DNA of 64,000 nucleotides, from NCBI RefSeq assembly GCF_021155765.1, contig NC_060107.1:13874501-13938500 (forward strand), written 5' to 3'. Under the pieces are notes generated by a model. It was not told where the DNA came from, ran no database searches, and saw only the letters and a list, made by a program, of their open reading frames with translations. The position numbers and the translations under genes were made by a program. Below, piece after piece: positions 49,914-62,448 of this stretch; positions within the stretch are counted from its first letter, which is position 1, and every line of letters begins with the position of its first letter. Origin of the DNA: Diprion similis. Its lineage: Eukaryota; Arthropoda; Insecta; Hymenoptera; Diprionidae.

Positions 49914-52075
49914 ATGCTTCTAGTCAACTTTCTTGCGGCAGCCTCTGTGATCGGCATCGTGCAATCTGCCCCAACATCGTCGTATCGAAGAAGAGACCAA
50001 TTGGCCGATCGTCCAGAATTGCTTCTCTTTAACCAAATCCACGGACTTGAGGTAAGCCGAAGTAACGGCAGCCGAGTCGGCAAGGAGCCGAAAGCGTCAC
50101 TCAATTGTAATGTCTTTATGACCTAAACGGAAAACCGAGCAAACCTAATACAATCAAACCCGAAGAATCGATTTTTACGTTCAATTTACTCATGTATATA
50201 GCCTAACGGATACAGTATCATCCATTTGCTTAACGGGATCATTGATACGCCGATAACATTATGTCGTATGAAGAACAACAAAACGGAAGAAACAATCCAG
50301 ATTGATGTAAAGCAAACAATATTAAGCGCATAGATTGCCTCCTTCTTCTCGATTACCAATCCCAAGGATTGATAAGACAGCTTTTCCTAGTAGAGGCAGC
50401 GTAGCTAGTAACGTTTGTAGCTGGTATTGCGGTCACAAAATCTGGTTTGACTGCCATTACATGCGACATCTATGTCCTGAGGATGTGATCTCTTGATCCT
50501 CTGCTAATCGCGGAAGTGAAGATTTGCACTTGTTGATGTTACAAACTCGATTCTGCACAAAAGTGATATTGAATACTACATACATATCACATTCTCGTTG
50601 ACAACAAAGAGAATAAAAATTATCCTCAACATTTAACCGAGTCACTAAAGCAAAAAATCGGGAAAACACCATCAATCTCTCTCATACCAATTAGTAATTA
50701 ACTCTATTCCAGCAATATCAGTTTACAAACAACTAGGGTATACCTACCGGCTTTGGCCACCTTCGTACCAGTTGTGGCCATCGTTTAATGGATTTGTGGC
50801 CACATACATTACGTAATCTGAGCTTATAGCTACAAATGGTATAGAAGTGTTCTGATTTCATGAACACTCATTTTCAAATATCATACTGTACAAAGTATTA
50901 AAAAGTAGCTGAAACTCACATTTAAGTTACGAATCGAGTATAATTAAAGAGGTTAAAAGTCAGTGTGATAAATTTAGAATATTGTAAAGACGGCCCCAAA
51001 TGGTGCATCTAACGCAAGTCGAGGGGAAATAGACAGCATTAAGCTATAAGATCATTGACAAACGTTTCAGGAGGCGGATTTGGGAGAATCGGATTCAGGA
51101 CGAAGTATCGGAGCAACGCGCATCAAGAGGCTGGGTTCCTTGTCGATAGTGAATCCTCTGGACGTTCTGAGAGAGCGTGTAATCCTCGAATTGACGCGCA
51201 GGAAGATGCGCCAGAACCAGAAACAGGTCGACGCGAATAGACGAATTATGCAGTCGATTGGAAAACGCGCGATCACCGACTCAGTCCAACTGAACTCGAA
51301 CGAAGACTCCGACCCGACCGGCTTCATGACCTCAAAGGCAAATGATTTTCTCTACTCCTACCGCGTTCCTGAAACTGATCTCGCACCCGAAGATCGCTCA
51401 GGTCAGCAACATCGGCAGCATCTCACCTCCGACAGAGGCACAGAAAGGCAACAGGCTTGGGACAATCTCGGCGAATACTCGGCCTTGCAGGAAGCAGAAT
51501 CTGACCAAACGCGAAGAGTAAGTGCTGGATGATACACAGAGAGGAAACGGTAAATTTTAGCAGACTAATTGAACGCCTGTGCGTGCGCAAAATAATTATA
51601 CTTTATTAGTCAACGAGATCGTAATGCGGCAATATTCTCGTCTGCGAGGCAGGAGAGGCAACTTATTCGAAACGGGGCATGAGATGTCAAACTCACCTGC
51701 CTTAAAGGGCAGACTGAAATTATCTTCAGCAGTTACCATAAATTAATTGGTCGACATGTAAGGTTCGCCAAGCCTTCCCGAGTAACTATATGAACTCTTT
51801 GTGATCTGTCTAGCCTAAAGACATTCGCATCGTCTATATAGTTTTCGTAAGCCGCGTTAGTTACCTAAAATTTCAGATGGCCAGCCTGCATAAAAAGGTA
51901 ACAGAACTCGCGCACGCGCAGTTAGACGCTCAATCGGCTAAGTTACATCATTTCCTCTCAGTACGTATGGCCATTGAGTTTCCATAAGTTCTATGTGTGT
52001 GATGCAATAAACATGAAATGAAACTTATGCTGGATTTTTCTATTCCAGATGGGCAGTGAATTGAGCCTGTTGTAA
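49914..52075 (+). CDS. Dh44: Diuretic hormone 44 (CRF-like) precursor
   Basis: Four coding exons: 49914-50051, 51071-51517, 51877-51960 and 52049-52075, all phase 0, giving 231 residues. Residues 1-19 are the signal peptide ([19 protein letters not shown]). The hormone is residues 67-109. It is preceded by I-K-R and followed by G-K-R, so it is cleaved and C-terminally amidated. It starts [20 protein letters not shown] and ends [10 protein letters not shown], which is diagnostic of insect DH44/CRF-DH. The peptide acts through a CRF-type receptor and cAMP to stimulate Malpighian tubule secretion, and in brain circuits for feeding and activity. The tail is hydrophilic propeptide. The last two exons (28 and 8 codons) are tiny but well bounded. 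The start is the first Met after an acceptor at 49871-49874. The leader probably includes upstream exons. Confidence 0.95.
51131..51259 (+). other. Dh44: Mature DH44 peptide coding segment
   Basis: Encodes 43 residues from Leu67 to Ile109, with Gly110 as amide donor before Lys-Arg. Internal RR pairs (LTRRK, NRR) occur in the amphipathic helix but are normally not cut in this family. The whole hormone lies in one exon. Confidence 0.88.
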
Positions 52076-52349
52076 TCATTTATTCCACAATCTCGAAGAA
52101 AGATAACTGAATGACAGCTTCGCTTTTTATGTAGCTCTCACTCGGTACAGTTTAGATGTTGCCATTAACGTAGTATCATTTATAATATTCCATTAATCTA
52201 TATAGAAAAATATAGAGTTACATGTTTGCCAGTTACTCTTTCAGTACAAAATAATATAAAGATAATAAGTTATATACAATTAATCGTCCCTGAAGTATGT
52301 AAAAGATTATACATGTCATACTTATTGTGTGGTAAGTGCCATATTTACG

Positions 52350-52396
52350 TATTTATTTATTTATTCATTTATTTATTTATTTATTTATTTATTTAT
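52350..52396 (+). repeat. Dh44: (ATTT)n tract in the Dh44 3'UTR
   Basis: About eleven overlapping ATTTA units lie 275 nt after the Dh44 stop codon. If transcribed, this resembles an AU-rich instability element. It is also a simple tetranucleotide repeat and may have no function. Confidence 0.7.
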
Positions 52397-53116
52397 ACAT
52401 TTATTGTCTTCAATTATAAAATATTAGTGATGGGACAAACAAACAGTATTATGCATTGAGATTTTTCTAAACGAATTTTCCGATCCAAGTGTATTGTAGG
52501 GAAACGTAAGAACAGATTATTCAGTCGCACTACTTATTATAGAAAGAGAATCACTGAGAAATTTGAAAATGCTTATGAGACACTATTTGTGCATCGATGT
52601 TAGTGATATATAGGACATATATGATATGAAACACAAGAAGACACATCATGAGAAATATGAAATACATTATAATATACGAGAGACATAATAATTATTAAAC
52701 CTTGTCTACCACATATTACGAGCAGTACTTGTGCCAATAAGAATAGAGTATCAATTTTAGAACCTTTATTTCCTTCCATGTATAATAAACATGTATAACA
52801 GATATATATATATACATATATTACTGAAGCTTCGCATATGTTGACACAAAACGGACACACGTACATACGCACATCCAAAAACGACGACATACGCATAAGA
52901 ATGCGCAGAGAGACACAAAAATGTATGTTATGTACGTATATATCTGAATTATTTAGGAATATTTATACTATTTATTTTAGAGATATCAACTATTTATTTT
53001 TCGCCAAGAACGAACGCTTTATTTTTTGTTATACATATGTAAAGATCATTGATTTCCAGTACCTATTTACTAAATCCAATCAAAATGAATTTATTTGTAA
53101 TAAATTTTGTTTTAGA

Positions 53117-53122
53117 ATAAAA
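53117..53122 (+). terminator. Dh44: Candidate Dh44 polyadenylation signal
   Basis: AATAAA in TTTAGAATAAAACTATG, about 1.04 kb after the stop codon. Earlier AT-rich variants exist, so shorter 3'UTRs are possible. Confidence 0.4.
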
Positions 53123-53952
53123 CTATGATAATATCTATGCCCAAATAGCCCCAGCCCCCTATAATTGCTTTCAAACATATCTATAGACGAGTTTAACGAG
53201 GTAAGTAACGAAGGCAGAATCAATTTTTACATAATTTAGTGACTGTATAGTTTATACACTAATACTTTGAACGACTGATCCATAGTTGCACCAAACGACG
53301 TAGAGTCTGCTGCTACCTAGTGTCTACAGCCTACAATCTCCAATAAGGAATGCGCAAAGCTCAAAAAAATTTGAGTAGAAAAAGCGAGCGTTGAAGCGAG
53401 TACTTGGATTATCGCGGTGCATACATACATGGTGAGTTATGAAAATTGTACGGAAGCGCCACCAGTAGTAGAAATCGGAACGTCTCCCAACTGTTTGATT
53501 CGACGTCGGTGACGTACGTCATTCACGCTTGGCGAACGAGCGGGAAATCATGCGCATAATTTCTGATACCTATCGAAAACAAGAACATACAAATTTGGAG
53601 AATAATGCTCAGTGCGTTAATTGGACTTCCATGATTGTCGTGAAGTTGCCAAGTTCTGTCGTTGTATGATATAGTTTTTTTTGTACGAAAGTTCGAACGG
53701 GAAAGTTTCTTCGAAAAATATTCCACCTATCTTATGTGCTTACAGACGAGAGTACTTAGAAATAATTCAAATGGGTTGCATTTTTTTATGTCAAATAAAA
53801 TCGATAATTAAAAAAAATTGAATGCAATTAAATTTAACTGTTAAACGCTCTATCTAGATTTGATTTAGCATGGATACTTCTACTTGTTGTTATGTTTAAC
53901 TTTGTACTACATAGACAAAGAATAGTATATTACGCACCTAGAGAGCGAAAGT

Positions 53953-54155
53953 AGGCTATCCCAAACTGCGTGCAAGATTGACACCCGAGCCAAAGGTGAG
54001 GGTGGCAAGAACGCAGTTCTGGGATAGCCTTTTTTCACTCCCGTGTGACGTATTTTATTTTTCACTACCCCCCTGCATCGAAAAGTACAACTTCCCGTTT
54101 ATGCGAGGGGCCGAAAGTTGTACTTTTCGTGCGGGTGTAGTGAAAAAAATATTAC
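53953..54155. repeat. Two adjacent hairpin-forming inverted repeats
   Basis: AGGCTATCCCAAACTGCGT (53953) pairs with ACGCAGTTCTGGGATAGCCT (54011-54030). CGAAAAGTACAACTTCCCG (54079) pairs with CGAAAGTTGTACTTTTCG (54112-54129), flanked by a second pairing of CACTACCCCCCTGC with GCGGGTGTAGTG. The parts form two neighbouring stem-loops, probably the remains of a non-autonomous foldback element. Confidence 0.65.
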
Positions 54156-55204
54156 CAAACTACTAATCCCTGTACTACTATAGTATGAATCAGAAAAAAA
54201 TTGATTAATCGAATTACTGGAGATTTTTTAACCTCGCAACGTTAGTTATGTTTCGAACTCCAACCTACTGAACTTTCTTATATTTATTTTTTCAAAGAGC
54301 AAGAAGTAGAAAAACGTAACTATTCTTGTCGGATGTCAAATCGGATGCACCCTGACTGCAGCTTCCGTCAAATGCGACAACGCATTTTTTTTTAAATTTC
54401 CACCTATAATTCTGAGTGTTCGCGCCCTTGGCGATCTCTGTGGTTAGACGCCGTGCATGGTTAGAATATAGTTTCAGCGCTAAGCACCAGGGGGCAGGCG
54501 GGTGCCGGTTGATGCCCGATAATCGCGAGCGCGCGAATTTGGGCAGATAAGTTTCGGCAGTGAGCGAGTGCGGACGAGCGCGTCTTATCGGGTGTTTCAA
54601 ACCAATCGTACACTCGATCAGGCCTCCCTATATTGGGTCCACTCTCTATTATGGTGTTTCATGTGCCAGGCTGCATTAGCACAAGAGCTTGTCTCTTAGA
54701 GCTACTAGCCAATTGTTCGACTAGCTCATCAAGCTAGTCAGGGGACGTCACCTGGACGAGTCACATGATGTGCTCGTGGGAGGTGATCCTGAGATCACCT
54801 CCGGGGTATACCTCTAATACGACCTGGTGTCCACATCCTGCAACATGATGGAGGCCCTGAGACGTCGGGTTAGGTGAGGTGTACTTTCCACAATACTATA
54901 CAGATTGATCAAAGTCTCGTTTTCCTTACTATTAAGACCGTCCGTCTCACGTTAATTAGACTAAAGTAACAGAGCTCTCTTAGGTAGTAATAATTTATCT
55001 ATAAATTAAGATTGACTTCAGGTGGTCTGATGCGTTTGCTGTTCAATAAAGTTGTTTTCACTATGTGGCTTGTTCGGGCTTTTCTCTCTGCTCCGTGAGC
55101 TTTTTTACGCCCGAGCGATATGCAGTATTCAGTTGGTTTTTAAGTCTTAGATTCTTTAAATATTGCAGAAGGATCTTGGATATGAAGGTCATTCATCAAC
55201 AACA

Positions 55205-55245
55205 ATAATTCTGATGTCAACGTTTCGACTCACTGATTGGAGTCA
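55205..55245 (-). mobile_element. Possible retroelement end fragment
   Basis: The string TCAACGTTTCGACTCACTGA followed by TTGGAGTCATCCTCAGG resembles sequences seen at ends of some non-LTR or Penelope-type elements. No reverse transcriptase frame adjoins it. This is a weak, pattern-based call. Confidence 0.2.
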
Positions 55246-57287
55246 TCCTCAGGTTATTTTTCATTTATACATCTAGACAAATTTTTCAGCTTAGGCTTGA
55301 TCCAATAAAACACGGAACAAAAACAGAAATATCGGGATGGATATGCCCATCATGTACTTATATACATAGATAAATCGTAGAAAAAAAGAGTTGAGCGGTC
55401 ACGGGCCAATTCCGAGAAGCAAACGCTTCTCGCCTTATTAGCATGTTTACAATTTCAAAATCAATGTGCTTCGAAGTGCGTTTGGGTACAAATATTTTGA
55501 GTATATTGGCGCCCATTTTAGCCGCCTGTTCGCAGGCCATGGTCATCCCTTCATGGAATGGAGGTCCTCACAGGTGCTGCGCATTCTAGCGGATTTCTCG
55601 ATAGCATGTGACACAAAAAATGTGCCTCTGCTGTATACGTGTAGAATATACCAGCGGGGAATTACCAGCAGATGGAAGTGTAGTCAGGCCGGTTGTGAAT
55701 GAACTCCGTCACGCTGTTCTGCCTATACCTATATGAGGTTCGTTCCACGTTGGCATTCGAGCGCTCCAAGCGGCGTCAGAGTGCTTTGGGAAAAGCATTC
55801 GACCAATTGCATTGGCCTACACCAACAAAGGGGCTGATAATCTTGTTTTCAATCATTAAAAGGCCACGGGATGATGAGTGCAACTGTCGTTTAACATCCA
55901 TGTAACATCCGACCAGAACGCTTGTATATTTTATTATTTTATTTTAAAACTGCGTCTATTTGTATTTTCATCGATGAATTCCAGTGGCTAACTTTTGGAA
56001 CTTTTGGGAACTGCCGCTCCGACGTCACAGTGTGGTACGCAGTTTATTATTTATTTATGTAATTGTCATAGGAAAAGAACTGTTCTTTGCTAAAGATACA
56101 GCCTACAGCTCATCAACCGTTCATCGACAAACTCAGCAATTGTTTTCATTTTCATGAACTTAATTGGCAAAGTCTAGACCGTAGGCGTTACATCGACAGC
56201 CATATTTTCTTGAATGAAAATATGTGAGTCTTGAAAAAAATAGAGATACCAGACAATTAACGCGTGGAAATTTCGGCTTCATCAGCAAATCTTGCAGCAT
56301 TACTTGAAAACAAGTAAGACGAAAATATTTATAAACTTCATTTCAGGCTCGCTATTTCTCCAGACCTCTATTAACTATTTCATATACTATCATACTTAAT
56401 GATACTAATCATACTATATACGGTGGTAGAATAAGTAAACTAGCCTCAATTAAGTTTTAATTTATAATTTCCTTATAATTTCCTACATTGCTGACGGTTT
56501 GAAAGTTGCAGAAGAGTTGGAATTCACGTATGGCAAATAACTTAAACCACAAAGATTATAGCGAAGAGTAATCAGAGTCGAACGATACAAACATCTGACC
56601 TTTTCTTATCATATACCGCGCCACTCGCAGCGTATTGCTGTTATTTGATTTCTGCAACCACAGCTTCTCCTTCCACTTAGATTCCAGTGAAACCATATCG
56701 TTAAACAAGTCTGTATTGTGTCCCGATTTGGCAACCTCGCATTTTATATCTTTGCCTCCAATCAGTTGTTGGCATCATTCCGCCGCGGAGTATATCTATT
56801 GTAAAGGTTTCCGTTGCAGAAGTTTTCCTGTATTTCATTCGCAGTATGATTTGCCGAGTCATTTTATGTTACTACACTGCGAAAATCAGAGTAATGGAAA
56901 AGTGGAAGTTCGAACAACGTTGAATGTTGAATGATTGGACTAATAGAGCCTTTTCTGCCATTTTACTTTGAAGAATGATTTGTTTTTGTATAAAGTGTAC
57001 GAAACACATCTTATAAAATCAGAGTTTGACAATGTGTATAGATATTACACATTCTGCAGTGGCCACTATGCGTGCATGTTGGTAACTTTTTATACAAACA
57101 GTATTCTTTAACTATTAGCGCACCACTATTATCACATTTCGTTGATAGCTTTAACAGAAGAAATCGCAATTCAATTCACAATGTATTCAACGACACTGAA
57201 AAATTCAATTGCGAATCGGAAAACAACTATCTATACATTTCTTATTAGTATACATGTTAATGCTTGTTAATATTGTTGCAGTAAATT

Positions 57288-60200
57288 ATGGCGGCCAGTA
57301 CAAAAGAGGTAGAACTTGAAGCAGCTATTCATTCGGAAACAGAAAATCTGAATCTTGTAGATAGCGACGATGACGGTATCTTGTCTACCTACAGTCTACC
57401 TACATTTTTTGAACTAACTCATAGTTCTAAAGATCAACAGAGTTCTTTGACACGATCTCAATACGCATTGGTAATACTATGTTAATAAAGATAAAGACAC
57501 ATTCTGAATGAAATATCCATGGCATACTCACAACTTACTTAGTTTAATGGGTTTCCACCACTTTGAGAAGCTAAAATCAAAGCTATAATTCGCCAAAACT
57601 AAATTGACGCATATTTTCACTTTGCATCACCCACAGTGATATAGGACATGTATTGGTTTTTACTGAGAATGACGTTTTCTAATTTCAATGAATCTTTACA
57701 TTGTCAGACCTCTAGTATCCGAAAAACATGGGAAAAAATGTCGGTCTGACTATTGACCCGTTGGTTTGTCAGTCTGTCTACCTGTCCCGATAAATTCCCT
57801 CAATCATCTGGGAAACTTAGCAATAAAAAAAAATTCGATGTACTCCTACACAGTTTATACGACGTTGATTTGAAAGATCATTCAAATTACTATAAAACGG
57901 ATTATAAACTGTAAAAATATTATTATTTGTGGTACTTTTTATCACCTTACAAACCAATTCAATTAATGTGATCAAATGTACCGCATAAATTTATTTTTAT
58001 TTGTACAAAAATTTTGCCGTCTAACATTGATCGAATAAAAACGATTTAAAAATGAAACCCTGTAACGTAACGCTGTAGATAATTATATGAAAAATATATT
58101 GTATAAAAAATAAAGTATAGGTATATTAAAAGTGTATTAGATGAAAATATAAAGTATGCATCAGTTTAGCTCCAAAAAATTCATGAATGCTGACTTCTAT
58201 TTGATTCTCTCAGCGTGGTGTGACTTCTCAATACATATCTCTGAACAAATAAATTTTTGTATGAAAAATGTTGATATGAATCATCGGCAAGCACATTCAC
58301 ATATTTACTTGAGATGAAATGTGCAATTACAAATGCAAAGGACATGCTTCACCAATTCCTCGTAGTATAAAAGTTACTCATCACTGCTCTCTTGTCTTCA
58401 AGGTTGTCTTTCACGGAGTTGCTGATACTTACCCTACAGACAGTGATATATTGTGTCGATACTCTTTGACTGACGGCGTGGAAGCAACACCTGGGGATCG
58501 AATAGTATTATTTGCTGTTGGGTGGTCTTCGATCAAAGATTACATTGTATTTGAATGGGCTCCGGTACCTGCGAGAGACGAAAGAGACCTGACAGTAGTA
58601 TTTAAAGCTATTGACCTGCCCAAGGATGTGAATGAATTCTACCAGGTTTGTTCGCATTCACTGAGTGTATTAAATCTTACTTTTTCTGATATATTATAGA
58701 TTTGAAGAATTTAATCCTCTTACTGGAATTCAACATATCAGAACATTTCTGCCATTCTTTGGCAGGAACGTACAACACAACTTGAAAATAGTCATAGTTT
58801 ATTCGAGTTTTTTCCTATACCTCCCTCTTAACTACCAATCAACTCTAGATGACGAGACGAAAACATAAAGTTTTCCAACGCCATATTGCTTAGCCGTACC
58901 CAATATGTTGGATCTTGAAATACTTAATGTAAATAGAATCGTGAGTATTGTGCATTTTCGAATTCTATTTACTCTCAACCAGGTTTGCTATGTCAGTAAC
59001 GAGGGTGCAGTTTGTGGTGCAAGTGTACCATTTCAAGTGCGCATTCCTAACAACGAAGAGTTAACTTGTGACCTTGAGGAAGATATGGTTGTTGTACGAT
59101 CCTCAACAGCAGTTGCACAAGATAAACTCTTGAAGGTGAGTTAAGGTATAATATAGTACATATGTCTTATATTTAGATTTTGAGATATTACTGATTAATT
59201 TTTATTCTCTTATTAGGCTCAGTTAGATCAGGAGAATCTGAATAAAAAAAAAGTAAATCTTGAAAAGCAACTTCGATCTTTGGAAGATAAACACAATATA
59301 ACTTTGAGACGTTTAGATCAGCTGCAAGACACTTTGTCTACATCCGAAACACTCAATGAAGACTTGAAAACAGAAAATGCCTGTTTGTCGAATAACATCG
59401 ATGAATTGTTGTGTGTAAAGAAGCAATTCGAGGAAGCGGAAATTAAGCTGAAAGACGCAGAGTGTGATAAAATGAATATGCAGGATGATATTGAAGCACT
59501 AAAGACTGCTGTAGAAAAATACAAGGTGGAAATTAATCATCTCGAAATAAAGGTCAAAGACTTGGATCATGCATTAATTGCAGCTAATGAGAAAATCGAA
59601 AGTTTGCAAATGGAACAAGAAAAATGTAAGAATAAAATTGAATTTCACTTTTGACTCGTCAAACATTATTCAAACTAAACTATGATCTTCATTCAATGCT
59701 TATTATGGTACTAATTTGATCATAGTTTTGATAACCGCTCAACTTCTATCAGGCTAATTATCAACCCTCTACTGTGTTTCTTGTATAATTCCATTAGCGT
59801 TGAACTTGAGTAGGTTTATAATAATCATCAGTGAAACAAAAGCTTTCAAGCTTACCTCTATTGCTTCTTCCTCTTCAATTTGTTCAATTTGAACATAATT
59901 ATGAGAATTGAAACGAAAACCGGAACTTGTCAATTGAGTTGACAAACAGAGTGGGGGTCAAAACTTAATTTTCGAAAGTGTCCCTGATTAGAATGATTAC
60001 TAATCAGTGACATTTCAAAAATCAATATTTTGAACAATTCATCTCTAGATATTTTATTTGCACGTGTTTGAAATTTCGATATATCAGCCATTCGAAATAA
60101 TGACCCTACTAAGCGTCGACCCCCACCCGATAAACAACATGTGATCAAAAATAGTTTGACATTGTTTTCAAACTATTAGTTTCTGGATGGAAACTAGAGG

Positions 60201-62066
60201 TTCAAATAACGCGAGGTGAAGTGATAATTTAACTCATCTTGAAATTTACTCTTAATATTCACCATACTAAGACTTTGTAACTTTGTTTCCAGCTGCAATC
60301 GAGGTTGTCCTCGTATGTAAAAAACTTGAAAAAAGTGAAGAGCATGCGACAAGTTTGGTAGATAAAATTTTTGCCCTCGAAAATGAACTGAAAGTGTGTA
60401 AGTTCAACCTGAACTATACTCAGGTGGAGAATTTAAAACTTAAAGCAGAATTCGACGATGTTTCTGATGAAAATACCAAGCTTAAGAAAGAGTTGCAGAC
60501 CGAAAAGGAGTCTAAAATTCATTTTGACATGTATAGACACGATATGGATAAAGGAAAACTACTAACTGAAAATTCACGGCTGCAAAGGGTAACGGAAGAC
60601 ATGCAAATGAGGATATCAACCTTGGAACATGAAATATCTGTCTTTGAGCAAGTATTAGAGGACACGTTTAATGCACAAAAAGACACTTGCTCGGAACACT
60701 GTAACTTGGAGAAGGAGGTAGCTCAACTGCAGTATCGCCTCGACGAAATGTTGAATAAGAAAGAAACACCTGAAACCAAGCAAAGTTGCAGCAGTGCTGG
60801 TCAATCTTTAGATTCAGAAACACAAATTATCACATTGTCGAAGTTGTTAGATGATTCGTTGAAAGAAAATGAATTACGTCTACAAGAAAACGCGGCGTTA
60901 CGACTGATGAACGAATTCTTAGAGTCCAAATTACCCTCGTCTGATAGAAAACTTGAAAATCGTATCGTTGTTTCCCATCAGAACGCCAGTAATACTGATA
61001 GTTACTCATACGATTCAGAGATACTCGCAGTAAGTATGAATGTTTACTGACAAAAATTGGTGTTATGGTTGCGAAAATCCACGAATATCGCAAAATTTAA
61101 TCATTTTCAGTTGAAGGGTAGTAATGAAAAACTGCAACAGCTGTTGATTGAGAAAGACGAAAAAATTAATGATTCACACAGTGAAATGGAAATGTTGAAA
61201 AATGATTTCTCTGTTGTCGAGAAGGAACTCCAGCTAGAGATTGCTAATCTTATATCTAAAAACACTTTTCTCACTCACCAGGAGATACAATCTGGAGTAT
61301 TAAGGGATGAAATGCAGAAGATGAAGTGAGTAATCTTTGGCTACAGCCAAAATTTAAATCTCAAATGTATTTGATTTTCACTATCTGATTATTTTCACGC
61401 AGATTCATGAACGAAGAGTTATTGGTTCAGAACACCTCACTGATGGAGAGGATTCACAGCAGCAAAAACGATTTAACTACGAATACGGAAATAAACCCGA
61501 GTCATATAAATTCAGCTTTAGAGATCGAAAATGCGCACTTGAAAGAGCAACTTGAATCCACATATGATGAATTGAACGCTACTTGGAAACGAGAAAAAGC
61601 AGTGGCACTAGAGCTGGAAGAGTACAAAGAAAAGCAGGAATGTATTAGAAACGAATTAGAATCGATAAAAAAAATAAAAATTTTGACCGAAAGCAAATGT
61701 TCGGTACTTGGTGAACAAAATGAAATGCTCTTGCAGAGGCTGACCCGTTCCGACAGCAAATCACAGGATTGTAAGTCCCGTCACAATTACTGTTCGGATC
61801 CGGAATTAAAACAAATCAGCCAAAACGTACAGAATGTGCTCTCGGCTATTGAAAAGCTAGCTAACTATAGTGATGCAGAGAAGGTCAAACGCTCTACGCT
61901 AGAAGCCGATGATTTGAGGCACAGATTAATGTTGGCTAAGGAGGAATACGAAAAACTTCACAGAATTATGATAAATTACCGAACGAAGTATTATGACTTG
62001 AAAGCAAAATGCAAACCCAAGAAAGCACCCGCAAAAACTAATGATTCCACTTTGTCAACAATCTAA
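57288..62066 (+). CDS. SKICH and coiled-coil autophagy receptor (TAX1BP1/NDP52/CALCOCO family)
   Basis: Seven coding exons: 57288-57470, 58403-58645, 58983-59135, 59217-59625, 60293-61029, 61111-61325 and 61403-62066. All phases agree (the exon 4/5 junction splits a Ser codon), giving 867 residues. After an acidic 61-residue head, residues 62-164 form a SKICH domain (VVFHGVADTYPTDSDILCRY ... DYIVFEWAPVP ... YVSNEGAVCGASVPFQVRIP), as in TAX1BP1, NDP52 and CALCOCO1. Next comes EEDMVVV (174-180), aligned with the non-canonical LC3-binding motif of NDP52 (EEDILVV). About 680 residues of coiled coil (about 190-855) and a basic tail (KPKKAPAK) follow. No C-terminal zinc finger is present. Known members link ubiquitinated cargo to ATG8 proteins. 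That role is inferred here from the domain and motif. The orthologue group within the family is uncertain. Confidence 0.9.
59948..60135. mobile_element. Inverted-repeat element in the SKICH gene intron 4
   Basis: The left end GAGTGGGGGTCAAAACTTAA and the reverse complement of the right end (GGGTGGGGGTCGACGCTTAG) share GTGGGGGTC and continue weakly to TTCGAA. The enclosed segment is about 190 bp without coding potential. It looks like a decayed MITE. Target duplications were not found. Confidence 0.4.
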
Positions 62067-62205
62067 AATGTATAAAAGTTGAAATTTAGATGACATTGAG
62101 GGTTTAATTCGTAAAATCTGAATTACTGTTTACCAACGAACTACGGTATTTATTCATAATGACAAAAAGTACTGCTGAGCAGCCTGAAAAGAAATAATTA
62201 ATGCA

Positions 62206-62211
62206 ATTAAA
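62206..62211 (+). terminator. Candidate polyadenylation signal of the SKICH gene
   Basis: ATTAAA, the common variant signal, lies about 140 nt after the stop codon. If transcription reads past it, the downstream foldbacks would enter the 3'UTR. Confidence 0.3.
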
Positions 62212-62290
62212 ACATTTTCAAGAAATGGTAAATAATGTAATATATCAGTAGTTGAAGTATGTATATACGTACGCAGGCACCCACGTGCTG

Positions 62291-62317
62291 GCACACACAC
62301 ACACACACACACACACA
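62291..62317. repeat. (CA)n microsatellite
   Basis: About 13 CA units. A 28-base A run follows at 62378-62405. Confidence 0.92.
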
Positions 62318-62377
62318 AGGGTGGCCCTTATTTGGGAGTCGGTAAGATTTTCATCGGAATGCCCCCTAGATGTGTTC

Positions 62378-62409
<32 letters not shown>

Positions 62410-62448
62410 TCTTAAGTCTACATCAACTGAAACAAATGCCTCTACGCG

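Larger units (their letters stand above)
53123..57280. other. Intergenic region between Dh44 and the SKICH gene
   Basis: No coding exon is supported. It contains paired palindromes (53953-54155), a GC- and CpG-richer segment (about 54420-54600) that could be a promoter on either strand, and a possible retroelement end (55205-55245). The SKICH gene's leader probably starts somewhere here, because an acceptor (TATTGTTGCAG) directly precedes its start codon. Confidence 0.45.

Noticed and set aside
55358-55905. Several 60-78 codon frames on both strands
   Set aside because: Mutually overlapping, with no splice support or recognisable motif. Possibly transposon remains but not supportable as genes.
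56635-56934. 99-codon frame upstream of the SKICH gene
   Set aside because: No similarity that I can name and no junction linking it to the SKICH exon at 57288.
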